DNA of 39,914 nt from Phoronis australis (Eukaryota; Phoronida; Phoronidae): positions 4,679 to 44,592 of the forward strand of contig NMRA01000832.1 in assembly GCA_002633005.1 (NCBI GenBank), written 5' to 3'. Below are positions 22,201 through 34,200 of this stretch, piece after piece. The position numbers and the translations under genes are program-made. Below the pieces are notes generated by a model that saw only the letters and a program-made list of their open reading frames with translations, had not been told where the DNA came from and ran no database searches. The stretch's first letter is position 1. Every line of letters begins with the position of its first letter.

Positions 22201-25200
22201 ATATGGTCTATTAGAGCTGTACAGGACAGAAGACCACACCAAAACACCTGAATAAGACTCGTGCTACTTATCTTTAGAGCAGTTGTTAAGCAACTCTTCA
22301 TGAGAGCTATGGACAATGGTCCTTAATCACCGGATATCGTAACACAGATAAGTGTTCAGGCAAATAAGTGACTTGAACATGATGAGGATCAAAGAATAAT
22401 GAAACAAAATTAAATCTAAATCAATTAATTTAGTTCCACTTTGCCATTCGCTGGCTAACAAACAAATCCGGCCCACAATATTCCTCAGCGTGATACGATT
22501 CTATTTCTGAATCAGTAACCAACACGAACAATGAAACCATCAGCCCCCCAAGAAAACACTTCAGAGTTTATTGAGGTTGGCTAACCCTTAAATTGTGAAT
22601 TCAAAAATGGCAGATATATTCCCTGTAACTTGACTTGCTACCAGAAATAGAATCCTGTCATGGTAAGAAATATTTTAAGACAGAAATGAGAGTATAAGCC
22701 CTATTAAAAATTGATTCACATTTTAATTAATTTGTGTACAGGAGATTCCAAACTTGTTGCATGCTTTTGATGGTTGACAAAGGTTACAGAGCAGGGGTCC
22801 ATTCCAAGAAAAGTGACTTACCTAAGACAAATCTTAAACTTATGTCAATTTTAAGTGATCTTAAGTTTGATTTTAACTTTTGACCTAAGTTTGATGTAAC
22901 TTACAGGCTATCAAAGTTTCAAAGTTTGAAGGAGGAGACAAATCTTGACTTAATATTTTTAGTAAATAATGAACTCGACAAGTTGGTTTCTTGGAACGGG
23001 CCCCAGTATTTGGTTTTAAACAATTTTAACTAAAATGTCACTATAAACTATGATCTGGTAACAAGAAAAGACTGGTTTAACAACAATAAATGGACTAAAT
23101 CAAAAGTTTGTTTTGACACTAAGTGTGGACTCATTGCATTTTGAGGTGATTTTGTGGCAGTTTGTACTAAAATTAGTTAAACATATTTGGTATTCTTTTA
23201 CACAAAATGATATTCACTTACTCGCAAAGGAATTCGCAATGAATTTCCTTTTTCTTGAAACTATTTCTAACCCGCACATAGTCGAAGTACGAGGGTATGA
23301 AGACCAATGTCTGAGCCATCACAGATTCTTGATGGTGTGGGACTATTTTCTTGAAAAAGTAGTCCAATCGTATGTCTGGCAAGTCAGCCAAAGACTGGCA
23401 CTCAATGCGCTGAAATACCTGAGGAGAAACAATTGTCACAGGGTGTTGAACAGATTGGTAACTGGTCAACAGATGGCGATATCGTACAGTATGCCATTTG
23501 TCAGGTAAGGTGGGACATGTGACGTCATATAGGGTATTCAAGGGTTAAATATAATTGTTCCAAGTTACCAAGACTCGTGATTCAAGTCTTCACGAGTGTC
23601 TGTTCATTTTGTTGTGCAGTTGTGTTCAAATAAGTGCAAGGCAAACCTTTGGGAGTGATATTATTTCTTTGTAATAAAGTGCTACTTGTGCTTTTAATTT
23701 AAAGGAATTGTGAGTTGTCCGGTTTTCTGAACTAAGGTTTGCAGGGAGAGTTCTCGGGGTGTGTTCAGTGTAAACAATGTATTTGATGTCAAGCCATGTC
23801 CGGTAACACATTTACTTAACATCCGTTCTGATTACACACAATTACTTATTGAATAATAACTGCACATCATGCAATAGGTCGACTATTTTGCTCTACCCAC
23901 CACTGAAGGGTCATTTACTTCTTACTAATTACAAAATACGGTAAAAATTCTCCAGTTTGGGAAAGAGGAAAATTAATTATTTTACGTGAAGCTGTAACAT
24001 GTACCAAGTTTCAAAACAGGCAATATTGGTCATCTCAAATTCAAGAATCAATGACAAACGACCATCTACCACGATGTTACAGTAACACACTATGAACACA
24101 TTGCAGCCGTCTGAAAAAACATGATGAATGTCAAAAAACGCCCCATGTCTCAATCTTCAGAACAAAGAAAATTCAATTTCGGCTTGAATTTCCGGGTCCC
24201 AAATTTTAGAGACTCTCCCAAACTTATACTACTCTCTACCACATCATCAGTCTGCATAATTCACTCGTCTGCGTAAGTCGTCAACCTACCTTTGGTCCCA
24301 ATTACACACCCAAATTTATGCATAAGTTCTCACTCAGATAAGTTGCCACTTTTGTGGCAGTCCAAAGACGACTTGTTAAGCAAGGTAACGTAAATGTCTC
24401 AAAACTTTCCACACAAGGAACGACAGTGGTTTAGGTTTCCGTCCCCAAACATACAATGTTTAACAGTCTCATTACCTGTGGAAGTTGTGTGGCGACCTGA
24501 CTTATTGTTCCAGTAGAAGGAGGAGTCAAGACGGTCACCTTGCCTGCATAATGTGGTCAAAGGTCAAGGAAAGTAGTGAACATGCTGTGCTGAAAACAGC
24601 GCATCTCATTCTTAACAACAACCAAGAGTACACAGATGCCATCAGCTGTATGTAGCTGGCTTGAAATCTAAGCAATCCTTATTCACTTATTTGACTTCTG
24701 AGTCGTATATTAAATTTATAGTTATCCCCTGCAGCAACCAACTATATAATAAGTGCTCAATAATTTTGAATGCAATCTGTATAAATCATTTATTTTCTAA
24801 TAAAATTAAGACTAAAATATTAATGTGTTTACAGCAGTGTAAGTGTTGATATTAGACGTATTGCCAACCTACCTACTCATCTCAGAGCAGTGAGAATAGG
24901 ACGAGAGGAAACAAACCATTAGATGGCTTCAAAACAGTAAAAAAATGTAGATGGGTATGCTACAAACATGTATTAATCCACAACAAGACGAACAATGATA
25001 TTAAGCATCACTCGTACGACGTCACTCCTGAAGAAATTATTACACATCACTTTTTGCCTGAGGCTACGTTTCTGCATCATGCTGTCGTGAGTTCAAGGGT
25101 ACATTACCTTGGACACAATTTTGATATAATGTCAAAGGAAATAACTGAAGATTAATCCACCAGATTCACTTTTGGTTGTCTTCCTGTATTTCTCATTGAT

Positions 25201-28200
25201 AAAAGTATGACATACACCTCCTTTCTTCAGAATACATCCGCGTGACCTGTGAAAGTGTAACAATTCTGGACTGTTTTCATGTGGTCCAAGAAATTTGGGA
25301 AGGTTGTTCCATTGTACTCAACTGTTTGAAATTGTAGGGTGGACACAGCTACATGCAAAATTTTCCATCAACCTGATCATTTATATGCTAAAAAGCATAC
25401 GTTTTGACTTTTCACGAAAAGGATATTGTGGCAGTTTTTGTTAAACAATGCTGTTATTTCTGGGCACACTATACTGCTGTAAACCAGTGTCTGCCTGTAA
25501 AACTTTGACCAGCCATTGAGCATCCACATTCGGACACGTGAGAAGTCCACGTCATGCGCTTCCTTGGGCTGCTGGTGAAGGTGCGACATGAGATGCTGCA
25601 ATGACATGACGGTTAACTTGTGTTTATTACCATCCAGGGAATAACACTTCTACGACAACATTAAAGGCACCTAGCTTGCTAACAGATCTACAATTGTGAT
25701 CAAGTAAAATCTCAATAATATCTGGCAAAAGAATTACTGCGATTGTCAGTTTGTCAGTTTTCAACCCACAATTTTCCAAAACATTGTGTGATGACAGAAA
25801 TGGTACAGAATTTGAAAATGGTGAAAAATTACTTGGGGTTTACTAATAGCACTTAGGAAAAATGTGAAAGTAAAATCAGTCAGCTTGAAAATTAAAAGTA
25901 ACTGCAATTCATAGTAACAGTGACTTTTTAGGCAAGAATGTTTCTAATCTTGACCAATTTATTCCTGAAATATCACCTTACCCCAATATGATCCCAGTTC
26001 TGCATCAGAAGCACATCTGTTTGGTCAAAGATCAACACTTCAATGGATGACAGGAAGTCAAAGTCTCTTTCACTCTCCCTGCAACAGAAGGATAAAAATA
26101 GCGGCCTGCGAAAAAATAGGCCAGGGAATCGCTGCTCAAAATCAAAGACCAACCTCAAGGTTAAAGCAAAACTTTAAAAGCACATATCAGTAACTTGGTT
26201 AACTGGACCTACCCTTCTGCACCTATTACAGTCCTCAGTCCCAATGGAGAAGCTATGATGATATCAGACGAGTAGAATTCCGTGTACAGTTTGAGGCTTT
26301 TCTTAGAAACTCCCAGTCCTATTCGAAAGTGGTCATCTACATTGCCCATAAACATTGCTTCAAAATCCTCTGAAAAGCCATCAGAAATCAATGACGAACA
26401 TGGTATACTTAAGAGATAACACAGCAGATTACTACTTAGTTTCATGGACTACATTATGCATGAATCCAAGTTGCGTTATGACAAGACTCATGTTCACTAT
26501 TACAACACCTTGAATGAATAAATCCCACCAGAGTTTATGGACAATGTAGCCTTTGTAAATTCTCTTGTTCTCAACAACAACAAGATTACGTTCAATAATT
26601 TCATTCTAAAGATAAGAAGCTTCAACTTTCACTTGACTGATTTGATAGTGATGATATTGAATAGAATCAGGGCAACAAGCTTTTCGCAGGTAAGATTACT
26701 TTCTCATACATTGACATTTGACTTTGGCACTTTGCCAGATAGTTCTAGACCTCAAGGCATGAGCATTCAATGCTTGACATGCATTTCAAACTGAGCACAG
26801 TCTATTTAATACTGAATATCCCCTTGTTCACAATCATATTAGTTCTGATTTCTTGTTGACAATTACGCACCTTTTAATAGGTTAACTTGCCCAGACTCTG
26901 GTCACCAGTTCCCAATGGCTAATTTGCAATTTATTCCTTATATTTGTTGGTATTATTTACCTAATCCGTTTAATGTCAAGTTAATATTTAGAATAAAATG
27001 GAAAAAACATCATTCCAGAGTGCCTCAGTAACAAGTACAATTGTTCATATCAGACATACAACAATGAAATACCATAGAGTAAAGAAATGTAAAAACTAAA
27101 GCTCTAAAAAGCTAACAACTGAGAAAAAATAAACTTCATCACATTATTAACAGTAACAGTAATCCTTTCAGACTTGAGTTGTTAATGAAATTACCGCTCC
27201 CACCCACCATAACCATGACCACTCCCACCCACCATGACCACTCCCACCCACCATGACCACTCCCACCCACCATGACTACTCCCACCCACCATGACTCTTG
27301 CTTCTACAGTAAATCAAACAACTCATCAAACACAGAATCGTTTACTACACTGAAATTTACATACAAGAAGGTTGCAGCCGTAATTGCAAACTTGTTGCCA
27401 TAGGTGTTTGCATCAGTGCTCTGCCAAACAGATTTCACTACTATGAAAAAATCTCACCAATTTTGGACAAAAATAATTGCCGAAAATGCAGGTTTCCATT
27501 TTTCAAGAGCTTCTTTTCACAATTGTTGTGAATACCCATACATGTTAAAAATTTTGTCTTTTGATAGCTATGGTACAGAACTTGGATATGACAAAGCATG
27601 AAAAAATAAAAATTCCACCTGTCTGCCAAAACGGTGAGATTTTACCACANNNNNNNNNNNNNNNNNNNNNNNNNNNNNNNNNNNNNNNNNNNNNNNNNNN
27701 NNNNNNNNNNNNNNNNNNNNNNNNNNNNNNNNNNNNNNNNNNNNNNNNNNNNNNNNNNNNNNNNNNNNNNNNNNNNNNNNNNNNNNNNNNNNNNNNNNNN
27801 NNNNNNNNNNNNNNNNNNNNNNNNNNNNNNNNNNNNNNNNNNNNNNNNNNNNNNNNNNNNNNNNNNNNNNNNNNNNNNNNNNNNNNNNNNNNNNNNNNNN
27901 NNNNNNNNNNNNNNNNNNNNNNNNNNNNNNNNNNNNNNNNNNTTCATACAGCTACAGTAGGTAACTTACCAACCCTTCAAGTTTACAGAGCTGCCGGAGT
28001 ATTGGCTGACAGCTGGCTGACTGGATGGTTAGAGTCCACATTGCCCTCGGCACAGTCACTGACACCAGTTGCACCGGCAAATTTTTGTCTGACGATGACG
28101 ATGACTGGGTATCACTTTGTGTTGCCTCGGCTCAAACAGGTATCCCTGGTGACCCGACATTTCGCACTAAAATTTCTTATTCCGACAATATGAAAAACGC

Positions 28201-31200
28201 TACTTGATTGCACGCTAACATAGGACAGTGACTTTGCCCCCGCCAAATACGTCACGAGACTAAGCAGCGCTCCAAGCCGGTAATTTTTTTAGCTTCGTTA
28301 GAGAATATAAGTTTAATTTTTGGGGTTGAATTATTTGTGAAATTAATCAACAATTCATAGAAAACTATCCAGAGTTTATTCAGAATAAATTACAGTTCCC
28401 TTTTAAACTGTTTTCGAGTACGGATCGTGTATTAGTTATGGGGTAGGTACTTCTTGGATCCTTATAACATCTTCTAACCATGTAATAAGGGTTAACAACG
28501 CGTGAGACAAGGACTTTAAGACAAAGAACTTGAATTTGTCATTGCTCTTACTGGACCATTTCCAGTCTACTCTAAACACACAAACTGTTTTTATAGAATC
28601 TACAATCAGGACCTTGTCTCAAGACTTTTCAGTGTCCAAAATTAGCAAGTAGTATCATCAGTTTTGTAACTTATTTGAAATCATTAGCAACTAAACAAAA
28701 ACACCCAATGCTTAAAATTCAAGAGTAATTCAGACCGGGGAAGTGGCGGAACAGCATTTGAGGCTGAACCCTGACTATAATCAATAATAGTTATAGATCT
28801 TCAATCAGATCCAGTAGTTAGGTGTAACTCACCTGATCTTTAGACATGAGGAGGTTTGATATGATGTTTACAATACGCAGTGCTGAGTCCCTGAATGGGA
28901 CAACTATCAACACCTTTGGGCGCGTCAAGCCCTGGTCACGGTACTCTCTGAAGTTAAATAGCCACAATATGAAGGACAGTGCAAGTAATCAGATAATAAG
29001 ACACAACAATGGCTTGTATTGCAGATTGAGAAACTACAGCAAAGCAGAGACAGATCGAGTTGCACTCATACTTGCCAAGTAATTGTTCAAACTGTTCATT
29101 CAACACTGCAGCGAGAACTACATAATATTTATGGAAAAAACACTGATGTATAGTAATTACAAAATTTAATCTCAAAAGCATCCCATAGAACACCAAGTGA
29201 ACTCAAAGCTGTATTACATGGAAACAGGAGTTACAACGTCTACTATTCAATACAAGCCAATGATCCTAGAAAGATCAATGTGCTTTTCACAAATTTATGT
29301 CACTGATAACCAGAACCACCAGTTTTGATTAGGCAGCTTGAAGCGAACATTATTGACTGAATTCCTCTCATTAACATACCATCCAATTAAGCCAGAACCA
29401 CTAAGATGACTCCAGATACACAAGGAACCAGCCAGAACTATGTGCAACTTTTGAAGGACTTACTCTGTTATCTCTCCTTTCTTCATCTTAATCTTGGCAT
29501 TATGAGCTATTACACGACTCCTTGTTCTAAAAGAATGTGAAAAAAATAATGTTAACTACAAAACAGCACAAACTTGATTAGACGACTGAAAGTATTTCAT
29601 AATGGCAAATGTCAGAATTCACAGCATCATAAATACATTGGTTTCTCTTCAAAAGACAGCTGATGCAGACAACAGTAGATGACTTCGTGTTAATGCATGT
29701 GTAGTTATGAAAGAACAGCAGATTATTTGTATTACATTATGAAGAACTTCAAATTGGAATCCAAATACTCAACAGTAAACATTGTCACAGTTTTGCAGAA
29801 AAACATTGGCTCAATTTTTCAGTTATCACAGCAAACTCAAAACCTGGCCAAATTCAAATAAACAGACTATTATGACAGCGTTTTCAAAGCTGAAATGATT
29901 CTTAACCTATTTAGCACACAATATGGCAGGCAAGAGGAATTTATTTCCATCGTCAAATTTCTCAAAAATACTAGTCTATTATTAATTGTGTTTGTACAGC
30001 ATAGATGTCATAAAACCAACTTATGGATAAGTTCCAAATACTTGTAGCAAGGTAAGAAGCATATGAAAAACAGAAAAACAACATTTTCGACAAATATTTC
30101 TATGCCAGTTAAGTAAAAAATTCATCAAGAATACCTAGTAAAAGGCATGTTATAGACCCCAGTTTCACGTCATGTATTGGCAGGAAGTCGAGCTTTGCCC
30201 GTTAGTTTGCTCTAGCTGACAATACTTACTTAAGAACGTGATTGACAGCATGCAAGCAGTAGACCAAGCGAATCTCCTCCCCATTCTTCAAGTCCCTCAT
30301 TGGATAATAGAAGTCCTGGAAGAGAAATAAAAAAACATTTTCAAGTCCTCATTTGTGTACTAATAAGGGACTCAGTGGTATTAACAGCAGCAAGTTCTGG
30401 TGGTAGAAACGTACTCTCGTAGACAATTCCTTCACAAAATTGTAAAATATAGTTCTTCCACCAAAATAGTGCAAAGCAACAGCTTTTTGTGCCTTCTGTT
30501 TTTCAACTCAGTCTGTGTATCGTCCAGTTTCGTCACAAACTGAAAGGCGTGAATTTCAACAGACTTATGTCAGATATCTATAAGACATAGCTTTAACTGT
30601 TTGACAAGGTGAATGTCCACACAGAGTATTTCAGACATTATTTACGTGAAATGCTCTCTTGTTTTAGAGACAAGAAATCAGGATAGTCTTACAATAGAGG
30701 GCGCACTTCTCAACTAAGCCTAAATACCATTAGAATATAAAACAATATATCGCTTGACTGTCGAGCCCAGTTTCCTCTTTGAGTGCAATAACTCTCCTAT
30801 GATTGGTGCTCACCATCAGCAATACCTCAAGTAGCCAGAACTAATGTTTTGCAGAACTGTTTCTAACTCAAGAGGCATTTTTAAATTGTTGTTTTGGCCC
30901 TGATGAGGGAAATTGAGTCATCAAAGTCCCTGCATAGTATTGATGGGAAAATCCATATTGGCCCTGCATAGTCTGATGCGAGGCTACTAAATTTCTGTAA
31001 ACATTAACTTTTTTTGTATTTTGAAATCATTTTGCATCAGCTATGTAGAGAAAAAAGACATTATGTGAGGTAAAGAACATTAAAATAAAGTAGAAGCATT
31101 TCATAATTTTTTTGTTTTATTTTGTTGTCTGCTTTTCTATCATTGATGTCTGCGAGGACCTCTATAGGCCAATACAGGAGACATTTATCGGCTCCTTTAC

Positions 31201-34200
31201 ATGACCTAAATGTCTTACAATCTCACGAGATGCCATTGAAGAAAACCACGCTAGCCCAGGTGCCCCAGCAATGATGACAATTTACATTCCTCCGAAACAT
31301 AAAGAGCAACTTCCGCTTTTTGAGGTGAAAGTCGTCGGCAACGTCGCGGTAAGCAAGAGAGAAATTTGCTGCAAAATTTTATATCAAATCTGATTTTTTT
31401 TTTTACGCGGAAATATAATAAAATACGCAGACAGAACATTTGAAAAAAGCGAAAATCCGCGTTTCCGCAGAAAATTCCAAGCCCTGAAAGGAGCATTGCA
31501 ATAACCTTATCAAATTTGTAAAATAATAGCTTTTTTAATTCAAAAGCTTATCAGTTTTAGTTGTAACCTTGCCATGACTACCATTTGCAGATTGTATCTT
31601 CAGTCCACTCACATTCGCTGAAGTGTCTTAATGGTCAAAATATCAGATACCCACCTGGTAATTGTTAATAACACCAAACATTTGCTGCTGCAGTCGTGTC
31701 CATCTGTCCAGACCATCCAACTCTGGCACACACTTCTTGTTGACCTCATAGAGTTGTGACAGCAGTTTATGCTTCACATGACATGACTCGATCGTCCAGT
31801 CGTCTGGAAACTTGCTCTCAAACTGGTCAGGAACGCTATCTGGCTTACGGATGACACAACGCCCTATTGACGAGATCTAAAAAAGGTGGATACTAAACGT
31901 GTAACTGAAGTTGCCGCATCTCACTACATCTGCGAGAACACAAATGAAACACATATATGACCAAGTCTGTTCTCGTTTTATAGGAAACTTGTACCTCAAG
32001 GCAACTGACCACATGGGACAACCCTTACTGCTTACAACTTTAAATTTGCTGCAAGCAATCAAAAGTGCCCATGTAAACACTTACCAATAAAAATCAATTA
32101 CATTGCATCATGGAGTTCACTGATTACTTCTGCAGCCAAGGTTACCCAATACAGACTAATAAGTTGATTGTTTCAACTTGACATGATTACTCCCACGACA
32201 TACTTTAAGTGCTTAACATCACCATTTACCTTGTTTTGGCTAGTGAGTACACTGTCACTGTCATTAAACCTTTCTTTATAACATGGCATATCATAACCGT
32301 GAATTCAATATCCCAAAAACGAGAAAATAGGAAAAACGTGACTTCACAACTGAAGATTTTGAAACTCCATGGACTTGAACGAGACGTATGAAGGAACGCC
32401 TCACCAGTGTGTCGTATCAACCAACACGCCAGTTTCGAGTACAAACTTGTGCCATGTCCGCGCTTCTGTGATGTCCCGTGGAAAAGTGAAAAGGGCCACA
32501 GCGTAGAGGGCCACAGCGTAGAGGGCCACAGCGTAGAGGGCCACAGCGTAGAGGGCCACAGCGTAGAGGGCCACAGCGTAGAGGGCCACAGCGAAGTCAA
32601 ATACTAAATTGTCACTATCACCACAAACGCAACGCCTCGCCATTCCTTACTACACCGTAAACTACGACAGAACAGCAGCAATATCTGACGACTTCTCACA
32701 CTAAACACAACAGATGATGACTAGTGCTGTGATTGGTTGTCTCAATTTTGCAAAGTATGTATCAACCAATAAATGCTGGTAACTTGAGATCAGCTAATTA
32801 ACATATCATCAGATAGTGTTTGCCGGTGTTCCAATTTGGCAGCTGATCGACTGATGGAATTGTTTTTTGTGTTTTTGATAATTTGGTGATTTTAAGCACT
32901 TTTAGGACAGTGAAATTGGGGCCCCTAAATTCAAGTACTCCATTGTATAGTTTAGCAAAGATATGAAAGTATTAAATAACGGCAATAGGTGGACACTTAC
33001 AAATACTGGATAAATAAAACTGATAATTGGTAATTGGTAAGTGCTGAGTTTCCCTGGACATCAACGAACACATACCCGCTCCTCTTTCTTCGGCCATGTC
33101 TGACTGGAAGTGAGACCACTCGCAACTTCTTCAGGTAGATCCTGCTCAAAATGCACCCAAAAAGGATCTGCAATCATCACATTGTATGTTCAACTTGTTA
33201 ATCTTTTATCGCAAATAATGCCATGGCAATCAGTTTTATAAAATTTTTATTTTGCAGAGTTCAGTTCACAAATAAAAATTTTGTTTCTAAATTGCATGAC
33301 ATGACAGAAGGAACATATTGCACTAGTTGCATGAAAGCCATGAGTTCTGTGACGCCCATTGTGACATTTGGTTAAATCTTTCATCATTTGATACATTGGA
33401 CTGAAATTCATACAGTAATTCTACACTTAGTAAGCACACAATATGTGTGTCACATTTCTCCACTAAAACAAAGATTGAAGATTGAGAAACTTTCAGTTTA
33501 TGACCAGCATTGTTGGTACTATGCAGATGTCAGGGAAGTTAAAGTTATTTGTGACAATGTGAAGGAAATTTTGGGAATTATTTTTGGGCAAAATAACTGT
33601 AGAATTACTGTAACATTGTTGTAATTCAGGAATTTGTGATATCCCTTGAATTTATGAAAACGCCAAACTATCATTTTTGGCGGTATTGCAAAACTAGCTC
33701 AGCACACTTGTGTTCAATATTGTGACAACACAACTTCTGCAGTAGGCGAAAGTTTGGACAGTTATTAGCTAATGCATCAATTTCATTTTTTAGGGAAGAT
33801 TTTGCACATTAGGCAATGAAGGTGACATTTTCAAGGTAGACAATCTTCCACCCTCATGAACCACATGGTAAATCACCATGGCATTTGCATGAATATTTTC
33901 ATAGATTTCTCAACCGCATTTTCCTATAGATCTAAACGTATTCCACGAACTACATCATTCCATGTGATAACAACACTTGTTGCTCTTCAGCCAGACCAAC
34001 TCCACATTATGACAATCACATATCACCTGGATATTTGGAACTAAAACTGTTTTCTTCTTCATTGCCATCATCAACATCTACCACATCATCATCACCATCA
34101 TCAGTATCTTCATCATCATTGATTCCATGACGTACAACTTCTCCTAACTGAGCGCTTCTTTTTTTGTTTGAGTGTTTACTCGAGTGCTTTGCGCCATCTC

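Larger units (their letters stand above)
26370..28832 (-). other. UTP25 intron region with one missing exon and an assembly gap
   Basis: By homology about 30-40 residues, including the NKKRF motif, should lie here in an exon of length 3n+1. I found no matching minus-strand segment in the visible sequence. The likeliest place is the N gap 27650-27942. The visible remainder holds a 19-bp tandem repeat and no other gene. Confidence 0.75.

Noticed and set aside
27561-28193. 210-codon plus-strand open frame
   Set aside because: Most of it is translated from the N gap, so it has no evidential value. Only the right flank is real sequence.
32226-32643. Repeat proteins with TLWPS, ALYAV or GHSVE units
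   Set aside because: They are different readings of the 15-bp tandem repeat in a UTP25 intron. All frames being open follows from the unit length.
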